From Marinovum sp. (lineage in GTDB: Bacteria; Pseudomonadota; Alphaproteobacteria; Rhodobacterales; Rhodobacteraceae), in assembly GCA_022447495.1 (NCBI GenBank), contig JAKVBH010000004.1:1-57275 (forward strand): a stretch of 57,275 bases of DNA, written 5' to 3'. The notes under the pieces are model-generated. The model worked only from the letters and a program-made list of their open reading frames with translations, ran no database searches and was not told the DNA's origin. Positions 1-9,051 of this stretch are shown one piece after another; position 1 is the stretch's first letter, and each line of letters begins with the position of its first letter. Both the position numbers and the translations under genes were made by a program.

Positions 1-186
1 GAAATCCGCGCGAGAGCTTTTGCACTCCACGCACCAAAATTCGCCCTTCGGTCCCAAGGCCAAAACGTCCATGCGCAAGCCGCGGGTGGGTACAAATTCT
101 TCGATAGGATTGAAGCCAAGGTTGACCAAATGTCGGGCAACGCCGCGGGCCAAACGCTGACCAGGAAGAAGCTCTGCTGTGTCCAT
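1..186 (-). CDS. mmcB: MmcB family DNA repair protein (5' part only)
   Basis: The first 62 codons of a leftward gene cut by the window edge. I translated it by hand from the ATG at 186. It has a PD-(D/E)xK nuclease-like pattern: Asp40 in a GLRMDVLAL strand, then Glu54-x-Lys56 in CVECKSS. This arrangement and the N-terminus match the MmcB family, an alphaproteobacterial DNA repair nuclease-like protein (family knowledge). The catalytic role is inferred. The C-terminal half lies outside the window, so integrity cannot be judged. The region upstream holds a putative 6S-type RNA on the other strand. Confidence 0.75.
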   Translation of the reverse strand, partial: MDTAELLPGQRLARGVARHLVNLGFNPIEEFVPTRGLRMDVLALGPKGEFWCVECKSSRADF

Positions 187-275
187 TTCTCAATAATGAA
201 CAATTAGTGAACATTTGCAAGCGAAGCCTGTGCGTTGCAGCCCTTGCCGTAGGGGTGCTCAAGGATTATCTGTGT

Positions 276-440
276 GCTCGACGGGTACTGCGCAGTGCGT
301 TTTCGGGTGCATTCCGGTGGCCTTAAGCAATTCCGAGGGAGCTGGCTCTGTCCGGGCCGTGGCCTGGTTACCTGGCGCCCACCTGTATATACAGGTCCTC
401 GGGAATGAGAGACCCCACGGCTGATGCGGTCCCGTCGCTA
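276..440 (+). ncRNA. ssrS: Putative 6S-type RNA
   Basis: The 250 bases between mmcB and the DUF6476 gene fold as a long interrupted hairpin. A terminal stem pairs GACGGGuACUGC (280-291) with GCGGUCCCGUC (426-436). Then comes a large asymmetric bubble, and an apical stem pairs AUUCCGAGG (330-338) with CCUCgGGAAU (397-406). Inside lies the perfect 16-base palindrome ACCTGTATATACAGGT (381-396). Closing stem, central bubble and long apical arm is the layout of 6S RNA. A possible -10 GATTAT sits at 264-269. Ends and strand are inferred; a covariance-model search was not possible here. Confidence 0.5.
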
Positions 441-752
441 CTTCGACCCGGTTTCCACTTGGACCGTTTGCTGCAGTTCTCCCGTCAATCGATCAAAGAT
501 GAGGATTTCATCGGCATCTGTGACGACCGCGTACCAGTCGGCTGCTTGGCTGAAGCTGATGGCTGTTGCCGCGCCGGGTAGCTCGATATGATCGGGCAGG
601 GGCGGTGTTTCTCCGCCAAGGCGCATGACAAGCAGGGCAACCACGGTTACAACGCCGCCGATCATGACCAGGGTTAGCACTATGACCAGGGCTTTGAGAA
701 ATTTGAGACTGCCTGGCAAATCTGGGGTCTCTTTTGGGGAGTTGTCATCCAT
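438..752 (-). CDS. DUF6476 family small membrane protein
   Basis: A 104-residue protein starting MDDNSPKETP, with one transmembrane segment at about residues 20-43 and a C-terminal part of about 60 residues. It matches the DUF6476 proteins found next to rluA in Rhodobacteraceae; the function is unknown. I chose the ATG at 752 because the family starts just before the acidic N-terminus; an ATG two codons further out at 761-ish is less likely. The start codon overlaps the divergent rluA start codon by two bases, so each gene's promoter must lie inside the other's coding region. Its end touches the putative 6S RNA. Confidence 0.75.
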   Translation of the reverse strand: MDDNSPKETPDLPGSLKFLKALVIVLTLVMIGGVVTVVALLVMRLGGETPPLPDHIELPGAATAISFSQAADWYAVVTDADEILIFDRLTGELQQTVQVETGSK

Positions 753-1773
753 GCCCGTCATCCGCTTTGAGATCGCTGCCGCTCCGCCGGCACGCCTTGA
801 TAAAGCGCTGGCCCGCGATGTGCCAGAGGAAGCGAGCTTGTCGCGGACGCGGCTGGCCAAGCTTTTGGAGGCGGGTGCCATATCCATTGATGGCCAGGTG
901 GCGCAGAGCTCCAAAGCGACGGTTGCAGAAGGGGCGCAGGTTGCGATCACGGTGGAAGAGGCTGTTGAGAGCCACATTAGCCCACAGGATATCCCCCTTG
1001 ACATAGCTTATGAAGACACCGACTTGATCGTTGTGAACAAACCGGCGGGGATGGTGGTGCATCCTGCGCCTGGTACACCGGATGGCACCCTGGTGAATGC
1101 CTTGTTGCATCATTTCGGGGGCAACCTTTCCGGTGTAGGCGGGTCCAAGCGCCCGGGCATTGTGCACCGGATCGACAAAGAAACCTCAGGTCTCTTGGTG
1201 GTTGCGAAATCCGACGCTGCGCACCACGGCCTTGCAACGCAGTTTGAAAAGCATACGGCACGGCGTCGATATCTGGCTTTGGTGTATGGCGTACCGGATG
1301 CCGCAGATCCGCGGTTGCGCGGTGTCAAAGGCGTCAATTTTGAGCGTAGCGACATTCTTAAAATCACCACTGGCCTCGATCGCCATCGGACGGACCGGCA
1401 AAAGCAAGCTGTGACATTTGAGGGTGGTCGTCACGCAGTGACCCGCGCGCGCCGCGTGGACACCTTTGGTTTGCCCCCCACGGTTGCCTTGGTTGAATGT
1501 TGGCTTGAAACGGGCCGCACGCATCAAATCCGCGTCCATTTGGCTCATGCTGGACACGGTTTGATCGGGGATCCGGTCTATGGTGGGGCACGAAAACTGC
1601 CGGCAAAGGCGCTCAGCGATGTAACAAAAGACGCCGTAAAATCTTTTCCTCGGCAGGCATTACACGCTGCAAATCTCGGATTTTCGCATCCTGTAACGGG
1701 TCAAGAGATTGATTTTGAAGCACCTTTGCCCGAAGACATGGCGACATTGCTTGATGCTCTCCACCAAGGGTGA
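751..1773 (+). CDS. rluD: RluA family 23S rRNA pseudouridine synthase
   Basis: A 340-residue enzyme converting specific uridines of 23S rRNA to pseudouridine. It has an N-terminal S4 RNA-binding domain (about residues 15-75) and the catalytic family II motif HRIDKETSG with Asp142. The ATG at 751 was chosen because the protein then begins MPVIRFEI, as family members do, with GGGGAG about 11 bases upstream; a longer frame from 625 runs antisense through DUF6476. It resembles RluD (large-subunit helix 69) more than RluC, but the exact target is inferred. rpoH follows on the same strand after 188 bases. Confidence 0.9.
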   Translation: MPVIRFEIAAAPPARLDKALARDVPEEASLSRTRLAKLLEAGAISIDGQVAQSSKATVAEGAQVAITVEEAVESHISPQDIPLDIAYEDTDLIVVNKPAGMVVHPAPGTPDGTLVNALLHHFGGNLSGVGGSKRPGIVHRIDKETSGLLVVAKSDAAHHGLATQFEKHTARRRYLALVYGVPDAADPRLRGVKGVNFERSDILKITTGLDRHRTDRQKQAVTFEGGRHAVTRARRVDTFGLPPTVALVECWLETGRTHQIRVHLAHAGHGLIGDPVYGGARKLPAKALSDVTKDAVKSFPRQALHAANLGFSHPVTGQEIDFEAPLPEDMATLLDALHQG

Positions 1774-1961
1774 GCTATCACGCGTGCCGTGAACACAGGC
1801 ACAAGCCCGTGAAATGGCTGTCACATACGTTCCATTCAGGAATTCATGGTTCATATTAGTGGCAACAACGGGGCGTCGACAGGTCTTGACGCAGAGGTCT
1901 TGAAGCCAAGCCAAAGAGCCCCCATATGGATGTTAACACGAACAACATTGGGAGGGTGCTC

Positions 1962-2858
1962 ATGTCCACATACACAAATCTTCCCGCGCCGACGCCAGAA
2001 GGCGGCCTGACGCGCTACATGCAAGAGATCCGCAAATTCCCGCTCTTGGAGCCGGAAGAGGAGTACATGCTTGCCAAGCGTTGGGTCGAACAAGAAGACA
2101 CCGCCGCGGCCCACAAGATGGTCACATCTCACCTGCGCCTCGCAGCAAAAATTGCCATGGGGTACCGTGGCTATGGTCTGCCCCAGGCCGAGGTGATCTC
2201 GGAAGCCAACGTCGGTCTCATGCAAGCAGTGAAGCGCTTTGATCCGGAAAAAGGCTTTCGTCTGGCGACTTATGCCATGTGGTGGATACGCGCGTCGATC
2301 CAGGAGTACATCCTGCGCTCTTGGAGCCTTGTGAAGCTCGGAACAACCAGCGCTCAGAAAAAACTTTTCTTCAATCTGCGCAAAGCCAAAGCCCGGATCG
2401 GCGCGTTGGAAGAGGGTGACATGCATCCCGACAACGTCGCGCGGATCGCCCATGATTTGGGTGTGACCGAGGCCGAAGTGATCTCGATGAACCGTCGCTT
2501 GTCCGGTGGGGATGCTTCGCTCAATGCTCAGGTCGGCTCCGAGGGCGAAGGCACCATGCAGTGGCAGGATTGGCTCGAAGACGAAGATGCCGATCAAGCC
2601 GGTGATTATGAGGCCCGCGATGAGTTGGAAGCGCGTCGTGCGCTTTTGGCGGACGCGATGTCTGTGCTCAACGACCGTGAGAAAGACATCCTAACCAAAC
2701 GTCGCCTCGCCGATCAACCGCTCACGCTTGAAGAACTGTCTGGCGAATACGATGTGAGCCGTGAGCGCATCCGTCAGATCGAAGTGCGCGCTTTTGAAAA
2801 GCTTCAAAAGAAGATGCGCGACCTCGCAAAGGACCAAGGAATGCTGGTGTCAGCATAA
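1962..2858 (+). CDS. rpoH: RNA polymerase heat-shock sigma factor RpoH
   Basis: A 298-residue sigma-32 type factor that directs RNA polymerase to heat-shock and oxidative-stress promoters. The RpoH box QKKLFFNLR is at residues 132-140, region 2 (FRLATYAMWWIR) at about 99-110, and the region 4 helix-turn-helix (VSRERIRQIEVRAFEKLQ) lies near the C-terminus. I chose the ATG at 1962, preceded by GGAGGG at 1951-1956, over an in-frame ATG at 1926. A strong intrinsic terminator follows. Rhodobacteraceae usually carry two RpoH paralogues, and this could be either. It may drive the DUF1127/CcsR-like array at 25 kb (inference). Confidence 0.95.
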   Translation: MSTYTNLPAPTPEGGLTRYMQEIRKFPLLEPEEEYMLAKRWVEQEDTAAAHKMVTSHLRLAAKIAMGYRGYGLPQAEVISEANVGLMQAVKRFDPEKGFRLATYAMWWIRASIQEYILRSWSLVKLGTTSAQKKLFFNLRKAKARIGALEEGDMHPDNVARIAHDLGVTEAEVISMNRRLSGGDASLNAQVGSEGEGTMQWQDWLEDEDADQAGDYEARDELEARRALLADAMSVLNDREKDILTKRRLADQPLTLEELSGEYDVSRERIRQIEVRAFEKLQKKMRDLAKDQGMLVSA

Positions 2859-2891
2859 TCCCAAATAAGACCCAAGGCACGTCACCAGTAG

Positions 2892-2922
2892 CGCCGGAGC
2901 TTTCCTCAGCTCCGGCGTTTTT
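2892..2922 (+). terminator. Intrinsic terminator of rpoH
   Basis: A perfect 10-bp stem CGCCGGAGCT/AGCTCCGGCG (2892-2901 and 2908-2917) with a 6-base loop, followed by five T residues at 2918-2922. It lies 33 bases after the rpoH stop codon. Confidence 0.9.
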
Positions 2923-2976
2923 CCGTTCCATCCCTTGAAGTGCTCAATTATCCTAGCAAAAACAGGAGTGGTTGAG

Positions 2977-3954
2977 ATGGATTATGTACGCTGGGGCATT
3001 CTGGGAGCGGCAAAATTTGCGCGTGAACATCTGGCGCCGGCACTGCACTTGGGGCGCCGAGGACGTCTGGTGGGGCTGGCCACATCAACTCCAGACAAAG
3101 CAGCGCCCTTTGAGGAATTGGTTCCGGACATCACTGTCTTTGATACCTACGACGCGCTGCTGGCCTCGGATGCCATCGACGCGGTTTACATTCCGTTGCC
3201 AAATCATCTGCACGTGGAATGGGCGCTCAAAGCCATCGCGGCGGGCAAACATGTCCTCGTGGAAAAACCCCTAGGGCTCAAAGCCAGCGACTTTGACGCT
3301 GTAATTGAGGCACGCAATGCCTCCGGGCTGCACGTGGCGGAGGCCTACATGGTGGTCCATCATCCCCAATGGCAAAAAGCTCGCGCGCTTTTACAAGACG
3401 GCGCTGTAGGCGAGCTTGTCCAGATTGATGCGGTGTTCAGCTACAACAATGCCGCAGACACCGGTAACATTCGCAACCGGGCCGAGATGGGCGGCGGGGC
3501 GATCCCCGACATTGGCGTCTATACCTACGGCACGGCGCGTTTCGTGACCGGAGAAGAGCCGAGCGAAGTGCTCTCAACCGATATCACGTGGGAAGAGGGC
3601 GTCGATGTGTGGTCTCATATCACCGCGCGGTTCCCATCCTGCCATTTTGCGGCGGTCAATTCGATGCGTATGATCAATCGCCAAGAGGTCAATATCCAAG
3701 GCAGCACCGGCTGGATCAGGTTGACCGCGCCGTTTAACGCGGGCGTTTTTGATACTGCTCGGGTCGAACTGCATCGGCCAGGTCTTGAGACGGAAGTCTT
3801 CCGCTGGCCCGGAGTAAACCAATACGTGCTCCAAGCGGAGGCGTTTAACGCCGCAGTCCTGGACGGCGCGGCGTATGCCTGTCCTTTGGAATTCTCTCGT
3901 GGGACGCAATCCATGATCGACATGGTTTTCGCTAAAAGTGGTCGGGCGGGGTAA
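2977..3954 (+). CDS. Gfo/Idh/MocA family oxidoreductase
   Basis: A 325-residue NAD(P)-dependent dehydrogenase of the glucose-fructose oxidoreductase/inositol dehydrogenase family. The N-terminal Rossmann fold starts with GILGAAKFA (residues 7-15), and the family EKP motif is at 96-98 with the downstream lysine region. Members oxidise or reduce sugars and sugar derivatives; the substrate cannot be told from sequence. The ATG at 2977 has AGGAG eight bases upstream, so I prefer it to an upstream in-frame ATG at 2935. It is a single gene with its own start region after the rpoH terminator, and it converges on the bufferin operon. Confidence 0.85.
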   Translation: MDYVRWGILGAAKFAREHLAPALHLGRRGRLVGLATSTPDKAAPFEELVPDITVFDTYDALLASDAIDAVYIPLPNHLHVEWALKAIAAGKHVLVEKPLGLKASDFDAVIEARNASGLHVAEAYMVVHHPQWQKARALLQDGAVGELVQIDAVFSYNNAADTGNIRNRAEMGGGAIPDIGVYTYGTARFVTGEEPSEVLSTDITWEEGVDVWSHITARFPSCHFAAVNSMRMINRQEVNIQGSTGWIRLTAPFNAGVFDTARVELHRPGLETEVFRWPGVNQYVLQAEAFNAAVLDGAAYACPLEFSRGTQSMIDMVFAKSGRAG

Positions 3955-3962
3955 ACCCCGCC
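3945..3962. terminator. Hairpin between convergent genes
   Basis: GGCGGGGT-AA-ACCCCGCC forms an 8-bp stem overlapping the oxidoreductase stop codon, just before the doxX stop on the other strand. The T-runs on either side are short, so activity as a bidirectional terminator is an inference. Confidence 0.5.
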
Positions 3963-3969
3963 TCGTCCT

Positions 3970-4548
3970 TTAAGTGGTTGCAAGTTCTGCGTTTCTAAAG
4001 ACTTGGGTACGCATGATGTGGTCCACTGAGAGGACGCCCGCACCTTTGATCATGAGTGTCACCATCAAAAAGATCCAAAGCGCGCGCTGATCCAAAATCG
4101 CGCTGTCTGGTACTGCATCGAAAAACGAGCCCAGAGTTTCAGCATGCAGAATGCCGCCGTGACCATACAGATCCGTCAGCGATTGCACGACAATAAAGCA
4201 AATCATCCCAACAGCGGCGAGTCGGGTGAGCAGACCGATAACAATGAGTGTCGGCAAGATGAACTCGGCCCAAGTCCCTGCCAACACTACCGCTTTTTGA
4301 AACAGAGTCATCTGCGTCACGTCCCACAACACCGCTTCGGCTTGTTTGGGGAAGATTTGACCAAAGCCGCCCGCGGTGACTTTGAAAAGGCCCGCCACGC
4401 CGTCCCCTAGTTTTGCGACGCCAGCGTTCCAGAAATACACCAGTAGTACGCCGGCAAAGATCAAACGGGCCAGGAGGGGCAGAACCCAATCAAAATTGCT
4501 CTCCAATCCTGCGGAGATGCGTGTGTAGAGTTGAGCGATCGGTGTCAT
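3970..4548 (-). CDS. DoxX family membrane protein of the bufferin operon
   Basis: A 192-residue protein with about four hydrophobic segments (near residues 25-42, 85-110, 115-135 and 150-170), typical of DoxX-type quinone-linked or structural membrane proteins. It is the last gene of the bufA-bufB-bufC-doxX operon. Its ATG overlaps the bufC stop in an ATGA (4545-4548), so translation is coupled. DoxX proteins often accompany DUF2282/DUF692/DUF2063 operons; the precise role (electron transfer, export or metal handling) is not established and not visible here. Confidence 0.85.
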   Translation of the reverse strand: MTPIAQLYTRISAGLESNFDWVLPLLARLIFAGVLLVYFWNAGVAKLGDGVAGLFKVTAGGFGQIFPKQAEAVLWDVTQMTLFQKAVVLAGTWAEFILPTLIVIGLLTRLAAVGMICFIVVQSLTDLYGHGGILHAETLGSFFDAVPDSAILDQRALWIFLMVTLMIKGAGVLSVDHIMRTQVFRNAELATT

Positions 4549-5294
4549 TGGGTCGTTCCTTGCAATGCGCCTTGGGCGATGAGCAGGGAGAGCACGGAGG
4601 AGAGGTCGAAATCTGGCGCGATGGCCAGGGCCTCTTCATAGGCATCTCCCAAAGTGGTTTGCATGGCGAGGGCCTCGATGAACGCGCGACCTCCCGACCC
4701 AAGCAAGTGAGGTTCAGGGTCGAACTCGGTGCGTAGGATCACAACGTCCTGTGCTCCGGCTATCGGTTTCGGTCCACCCGCCATGTTAAAGGCCCACAAA
4801 CTGTAGACAGGCCAGGGCGAGGAGATCAGACGCATGGACGGCGCAAGCCTGAAGGTCAGCGCCATCAGCGCCTCTGGCTCGACTGCAAAAGTTTGAGGAT
4901 CCAGGGCGATGTGATCGGCGGCGTGGTAGCTTTCACGCAGTGCGAATTCCAAGCGTGCAACGTCGCCCAAATACGGGAACTTTGCCAAGGGCTCAAAACT
5001 TTCTAGGAATTCCCCAAACGCCTGACCATAAAACATCATGCGCGCGGATTTCGGCGGGTGATGGCGCAGGTAAAATCCTGCAACACCTTTGAAATTTTGC
5101 TCTCCGAGCAGTTTTGCAACGGCGGGAAAGCCCGTTTCCAACGCCTCAGTCAGCGATACCGCGATATTGTTGCGATAGACGTCATAGCGTCGCCCCGCAG
5201 GGGTGCCTGCACCGTCCAGTAAGCCTTCGGGGATTGCTTGGCTTGGATCAAGGAGCGCATCGCGGAAGGGCGCTTCTGCGCTGATATCGCTCAT
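4545..5294 (-). CDS. bufC: BufC, DUF2063 partner protein of the MNIO enzyme
   Basis: A 249-residue protein of the DUF2063 (putative DNA-binding/recognition) family. It contains the N-terminal GRRYDVYRNN motif (about residues 35-44), typical of the family, and a C-terminal domain with the GGRAFIEAL stretch. In characterised systems of this type the DUF2063 protein binds the precursor leader and presents it to the DUF692 oxidase. The start codon at 5294 shares one base with the bufB stop (TGATG), and its 3' end overlaps doxX by four bases, showing tight co-translation. The function here is inferred from family and operon. Confidence 0.88.
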   Translation of the reverse strand: MSDISAEAPFRDALLDPSQAIPEGLLDGAGTPAGRRYDVYRNNIAVSLTEALETGFPAVAKLLGEQNFKGVAGFYLRHHPPKSARMMFYGQAFGEFLESFEPLAKFPYLGDVARLEFALRESYHAADHIALDPQTFAVEPEALMALTFRLAPSMRLISSPWPVYSLWAFNMAGGPKPIAGAQDVVILRTEFDPEPHLLGSGGRAFIEALAMQTTLGDAYEEALAIAPDFDLSSVLSLLIAQGALQGTTQ

Positions 5295-6151
5295 CACGCG
5301 GCAACTTTGGCGAGTGCTGTCGCCGCGCGGCGCGCTTCGTCTGCGAGGATTGGCCATTCTGGAACGTCATTGTCCCACTCAACCAACAAGGGTCGAGGGC
5401 CCGAGCGCGCGAGCGTATAATCTAGGAGCGCCCAAACCGGTTCCGCCACTTCCGCTCCATGGGCGTCGATCAAGAGCGGCTTGCCGTGGTCGTCGTGGTC
5501 TTCGTCATGTCCCGCCAAGTGGATTTCTCCCACACGATGCACCGAGAATGCGTCGATGTAGCTTTGCGGTGAAAAACCCAGGTTGGTGGCAGAGACAAAG
5601 ACATTGTTTACGTCGAGCAACAGCCCACAACCTGTCCTGCGTGCAATCTCTTCAAGAAAATCAGGCTCGTCCCAGGTGCTTTCTGCGAAAGCGAGGTAGG
5701 ATGAAGGGTTTTCGAGAAGCATCTGACGACCGATGGCGGATTGTACTTCATCAATGTGGTCACACACACGCGTGAGGGTCGCGGTCGTATAGGGCAGCGG
5801 GAGCAGATCGTTGAGAAAATGGCTGTCGTGGGTGGACCAGGCCAAGTGCTCAGAGAAGCTCACCGGGTTGGCCCAATTCACAAGGTGTTTGAGCCGCGCA
5901 ATGTGATCCGGGTCAAGGCGCTCCGCGCCACCGATGGATGCGCCGACGCCATGAATGGAAAGCGCAAAGCGCTCCGCGAGATACCGCAATTGCGCGATGG
6001 GACGACCGCCGTCGCCCATGTAGTTTTCGGCATGGACCTCGAACCATTGCACGGGAGCGGGGTTCTCTAGGATATCAGACCAATGCTGGGGTTTGTAGCC
6101 TACGCCAGGGGCAGGTGGCAGGGCATCGAATTGATGGTGCGCATCATACAT
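5294..6151 (-). CDS. bufB: BufB, DUF692 multinuclear non-haem iron oxidative (MNIO) enzyme
   Basis: A 285-residue TIM-barrel enzyme of the DUF692/MbnB-like family, which uses a cluster of iron ions to modify cysteine residues of ribosomally made peptides. Candidate metal ligands are seen in the His of SIHGVGAS, the Glu-His of SFSEHLAW, the Glu-Asn of LLENPSS, the Asp-Asn of LLLDVNNV, and the His-rich [10 protein letters not shown]. The ATG at 6151 is preceded on its strand by GAGGAC; a longer frame to 6208 has no good ribosome binding site. Its predicted substrate, bufA, lies 69 bases upstream. The modification in this organism is inferred from family members that form thiooxazole-type rings. 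Confidence 0.9.
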   Translation of the reverse strand: MYDAHHQFDALPPAPGVGYKPQHWSDILENPAPVQWFEVHAENYMGDGGRPIAQLRYLAERFALSIHGVGASIGGAERLDPDHIARLKHLVNWANPVSFSEHLAWSTHDSHFLNDLLPLPYTTATLTRVCDHIDEVQSAIGRQMLLENPSSYLAFAESTWDEPDFLEEIARRTGCGLLLDVNNVFVSATNLGFSPQSYIDAFSVHRVGEIHLAGHDEDHDDHGKPLLIDAHGAEVAEPVWALLDYTLARSGPRPLLVEWDNDVPEWPILADEARRAATALAKVAA

Positions 6152-6220
6152 GGGCGTTGTCCTCAAGCCGAAAATAGGATGGGCGCAACCGCCCATCCGC
6201 TGTCTCAAGATCGTCGAAGA

Positions 6221-6526
6221 CTACGACGCGGGCAGGTCGCGCTCAAGCTCGGTCAGAGAACCCATACGTGCGGTGCCGTCTGCCATCGCTGGCAGTTCGA
6301 TGTCGGCGCATGTACCTGCGTCCACGAGGGTCCACGCGTTGCCTTGATAGTCAACGGTGGATGAGCCAGCGCAGGTTGTGCCTGGGCCCGCAGCACAGTC
6401 ATTTTTACCGGCAAGCGAGACGCCGAAGCATTTTTCTTTGGCTTGCGCGGTGGCTGTGGAGGTGTGCGTGACCAGCGCAGCAGCAACAGCTCCAGCAACA
6501 GCAGCGGTTTTGACGAGTTTGGACAT
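6221..6526 (-). CDS. bufA: BufA, bufferin-type RiPP precursor (DUF2282)
   Basis: A 101-residue precursor with an N-terminal signal peptide (about residues 1-28, ending ATAQA) and a mature part carrying exactly four cysteines: Cys33, Cys44, Cys52 and Cys73. The EKCFGV...KNDCAAG...TCAGSS...GTC pattern is that of DUF2282 proteins, now known as bufferins: copper-binding peptides whose central cysteines are oxidised by the DUF692 enzyme. AGGGA precedes the ATG at 6526. It is the first gene of a four-gene minus-strand operon. Periplasmic export and copper buffering are inferred from the family; no regulator or ECF sigma gene is adjacent. Confidence 0.9.
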   Translation of the reverse strand: MSKLVKTAAVAGAVAAALVTHTSTATAQAKEKCFGVSLAGKNDCAAGPGTTCAGSSTVDYQGNAWTLVDAGTCADIELPAMADGTARMGSLTELERDLPAS

Positions 6527-6780
6527 GGTTTCTTCCCTTTTCAAAAACATGAGCAATGCCACCACTAGGGGCGACTGACCGCACATTAAGCCTAGGCGCC
6601 GCCAGGAGACCAGTCACGGCGGCGTGTGTCACATGTGTGTGTATCGTGCGCGCAAAATGCGTGAGGACTCTTGCGGACAAATTCCTAATTTGTATGGAAA
6701 TCAGGGACCGTGCGCCCGCAAAGTTGCAATGTGAAGGGCTTGATCGTGAGAAATGTTACAATAACGCTTGCCCAAAACAG

Positions 6781-6811
6781 AAAAAGGGCTTGGCACCTCA
6801 CGGTCCAAGCC
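6781..6811 (-). terminator. Intrinsic terminator of thrS
   Basis: On the minus strand GGCTTGG pairs with CCAAGCC (6787-6793 and 6805-6811), extended inside by ACC/GGT around a GTGA loop, followed by a T-run (plus-strand AAAAA 6781-6785). It separates thrS from the downstream bufferin operon. Confidence 0.85.
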
Positions 6812-6837
6812 TCTCTCTGTAACACTTTGCTGTCGAC

Positions 6838-8772
6838 CTAGTTTGCCAGGTCCGGCGGAAGGGCCGCAGCACTGAGTTCCGACACAATATCAGCTAGAGA
6901 AGCGACGCTTGTTTGTTTTTCGCCCAAGCGTCGTACGGTGACAGTGCGATCCTCGACTTCACGATGCCCAATGGCCAAAATCACAGGAACTTTGCCCACG
7001 GAATGTTCGCGAACTTTGTAATTGATCTTTTCGTTGCGTACGTCGGCCTCGACTTGGACCCCTGCTTTCTTGAGCGCGTCGACAACCTCTAAGACATAGT
7101 CATCCGCCTCGGTCACAATAGACGCGACCACGACTTGGCGAGGGGCCAACCAAAATGGCAGCTTGCCCTCCCAGTTTTCGATCAAAATTCCTGTAAAGCG
7201 TTCAAGGGATCCGAATAGAGCGCGGTGAAGCATAACCGGGGCTAGTTTTTCGCCGGATGCGCTGACATAGGTCGAGCCAAAACGTTCCGGTAGGTTGTAG
7301 TCGACCTGTAGAGTCCCGCACTGCCAATCTCGGCCGATTGCATCGCGTAGCACGTATTCCAGTTTGGGACCGTAAAACGCGCCTTCGCCTTCAAAAATTG
7401 TGTGGCGCATGCCCGCTTCATCCAGCGTGGTCTTGAGGGCGCTTTCCGAGAGATCCCAGCTTTCATCACTTCCGATGCGGTTTTCGGGCCGGGTCGACAA
7501 TTTGACATGAACATCTTCAAAGCCAAAATCTTTGTAGATCGACAAGACAAGCTCATTGACCTTGGCACATTCCTCCTGGAGCTGTTCTGGGGTGCAATAG
7601 ATATGCGCGTCATCCTGAGTGAAGCTGCGTACTCGCAAAAGTCCATGCAAAGCGCCGGATGGTTCATAGCGGTGTACCTTGCCGAACTCGCCGATCTTCA
7701 TAGGCAACTCGCGATAGCTGCGCAGACTATGATTGTAGAGCATCATATGACCCGGACAGTTCATAGGTTTGAGCGCGTAGTCACGGTCATCATGGGTTTG
7801 GGCCAAGAACATGTTGTCCATGTAATTGAACCAGTGCCCGGACGTTTCCCACAAAGCCCGGTCCATGATGTCAGGTGTGTTGACCTCTACATAACCTGCG
7901 GCCTCCTGTCGGCGGCGCATGTAGTTGATTAGGTTTTGGAAGATGCGCCATCCGGCTGGATGCCAAAATACCGAGCCAGGTGCGTGCTCTTCGAAATGGA
8001 AAAGATCCATTTCGCGGCCAAGCTTGCGGTGATCGCGTTTGGCGGCTTCTTCCAGCATGTTGAGATGGGCGCGCAGCCTTTCTTTCGACAGGAACGCCAC
8101 GCCATAAATGCGTTGCAGCATGGCCCGGTCGCTGTCGCCGCGCCAATAAGCTCCGGCGACCGACATGAGTTTGAACCCATCGGCGGGGACTTGGCCAGTA
8201 TGTTGCAAATGTGGGCCACGACAGAGGTCTTGCCAATCCCCATGCCAATACATGCGCAGTGGCTCATCGCCCCGAATCGCGTCGATCAACTCAACCTTGT
8301 AAGGTTCGTTGTTGTCTTTGTAGAACTGCACGGCCCTGTCGCGGTCCCACACTTCGGTGGTCACTGGATCGCGTCTATTGATAATCTCGCGCATCTTTTT
8401 CTCGATCGCGCCAAGATCCTCGGGGGTGAAGGGTTCGGCACGGTCAAAGTCATAATACCAGCCGTGTTCGATCACTGGTCCAATGGTTACTTTGACGTCA
8501 GGCCAAATCTCTTGCACCGCGCGGGCCATGATGTGGGCGAGGTCGTGGCGCACCAGTTCAAGCGCCCGGTCTTCATCCTTAATGGTGTGCAGCGCAAAGG
8601 ATGCGTCGGACTCAAGGGGCCAAGCCAGGTCCCAATGCGCACCGTCTACGGTCGCAGAAATTGCTTTTTTACCAAGGGAGGTCGAGATGTCAGCCGCGAC
8701 TTCAGCCGGCGTGATGCCGGCTTCGTATGACCGCTGATTGCCATCGGGAAGGGTGAGGGTGATCTGGGCCAT
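6838..8772 (-). CDS. thrS: Threonyl-tRNA synthetase
   Basis: A 644-residue cytoplasmic class II synthetase charging tRNA-Thr, of normal length. It has an N-terminal TGS domain (residues 1-61), an editing domain with His-rich motifs (about 70-220), and the catalytic core with the MNCPGHMM motif supplying a zinc-binding cysteine. The C-terminal anticodon-binding domain covers about 545-640. The ATG at 8772 has GAGGAG nine bases upstream. It is transcribed alone, with a terminator after its stop. The bufferin genes further downstream have their own start region. Confidence 0.97.
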   Translation of the reverse strand: MAQITLTLPDGNQRSYEAGITPAEVAADISTSLGKKAISATVDGAHWDLAWPLESDASFALHTIKDEDRALELVRHDLAHIMARAVQEIWPDVKVTIGPVIEHGWYYDFDRAEPFTPEDLGAIEKKMREIINRRDPVTTEVWDRDRAVQFYKDNNEPYKVELIDAIRGDEPLRMYWHGDWQDLCRGPHLQHTGQVPADGFKLMSVAGAYWRGDSDRAMLQRIYGVAFLSKERLRAHLNMLEEAAKRDHRKLGREMDLFHFEEHAPGSVFWHPAGWRIFQNLINYMRRRQEAAGYVEVNTPDIMDRALWETSGHWFNYMDNMFLAQTHDDRDYALKPMNCPGHMMLYNHSLRSYRELPMKIGEFGKVHRYEPSGALHGLLRVRSFTQDDAHIYCTPEQLQEECAKVNELVLSIYKDFGFEDVHVKLSTRPENRIGSDESWDLSESALKTTLDEAGMRHTIFEGEGAFYGPKLEYVLRDAIGRDWQCGTLQVDYNLPERFGSTYVSASGEKLAPVMLHRALFGSLERFTGILIENWEGKLPFWLAPRQVVVASIVTEADDYVLEVVDALKKAGVQVEADVRNEKINYKVREHSVGKVPVILAIGHREVEDRTVTVRRLGEKQTSVASLADIVSELSAAALPPDLAN

Positions 8773-8998
8773 CTTGGGCTCCTCGTCGTTTTGGCGCCTA
8801 CGAAACGCCCGGTTGCGGGTTCATAAGGGGCGCCTTGTCGCGCCAGACCTTTGTGAAGTCAACACCATCCGTTGATACCTTGTGGTACATGGCGGGATTA
8901 AGCATGGGATGGCGTAATTTTGGTATACGGATGTATGCGATAAAAGCGACGTAAATCAGTCAATTAACGTCATTTTCGCCTTGATATGAGTCGCGGAT

Positions 8999-9027
8999 GT
9001 GTTACCTATGTTTCGCATAGGAAACAC
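8999..9027 (+). promoter_or_regulatory. Dyad upstream of the 66-residue protein
   Basis: GTGTT-a-CCTATG (8999-9010) is mirrored by CATAGG-a-AACAC (9016-9027) around TTTCG: 11 paired positions broken by one A/A mismatch. A TTGATA at 8981-8986 with 17-base spacing places a weak -10 over the left arm. It could be a repressor operator or a 5' UTR hairpin; the gene starts 25 bases later. Confidence 0.5.
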
Positions 9028-9051
9028 TGCGCCAGACCACAGGAGACCGCC

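Noticed and set aside
1851..2597. 248-codon minus-strand frame
   Set aside because: Antisense to rpoH; no domain.
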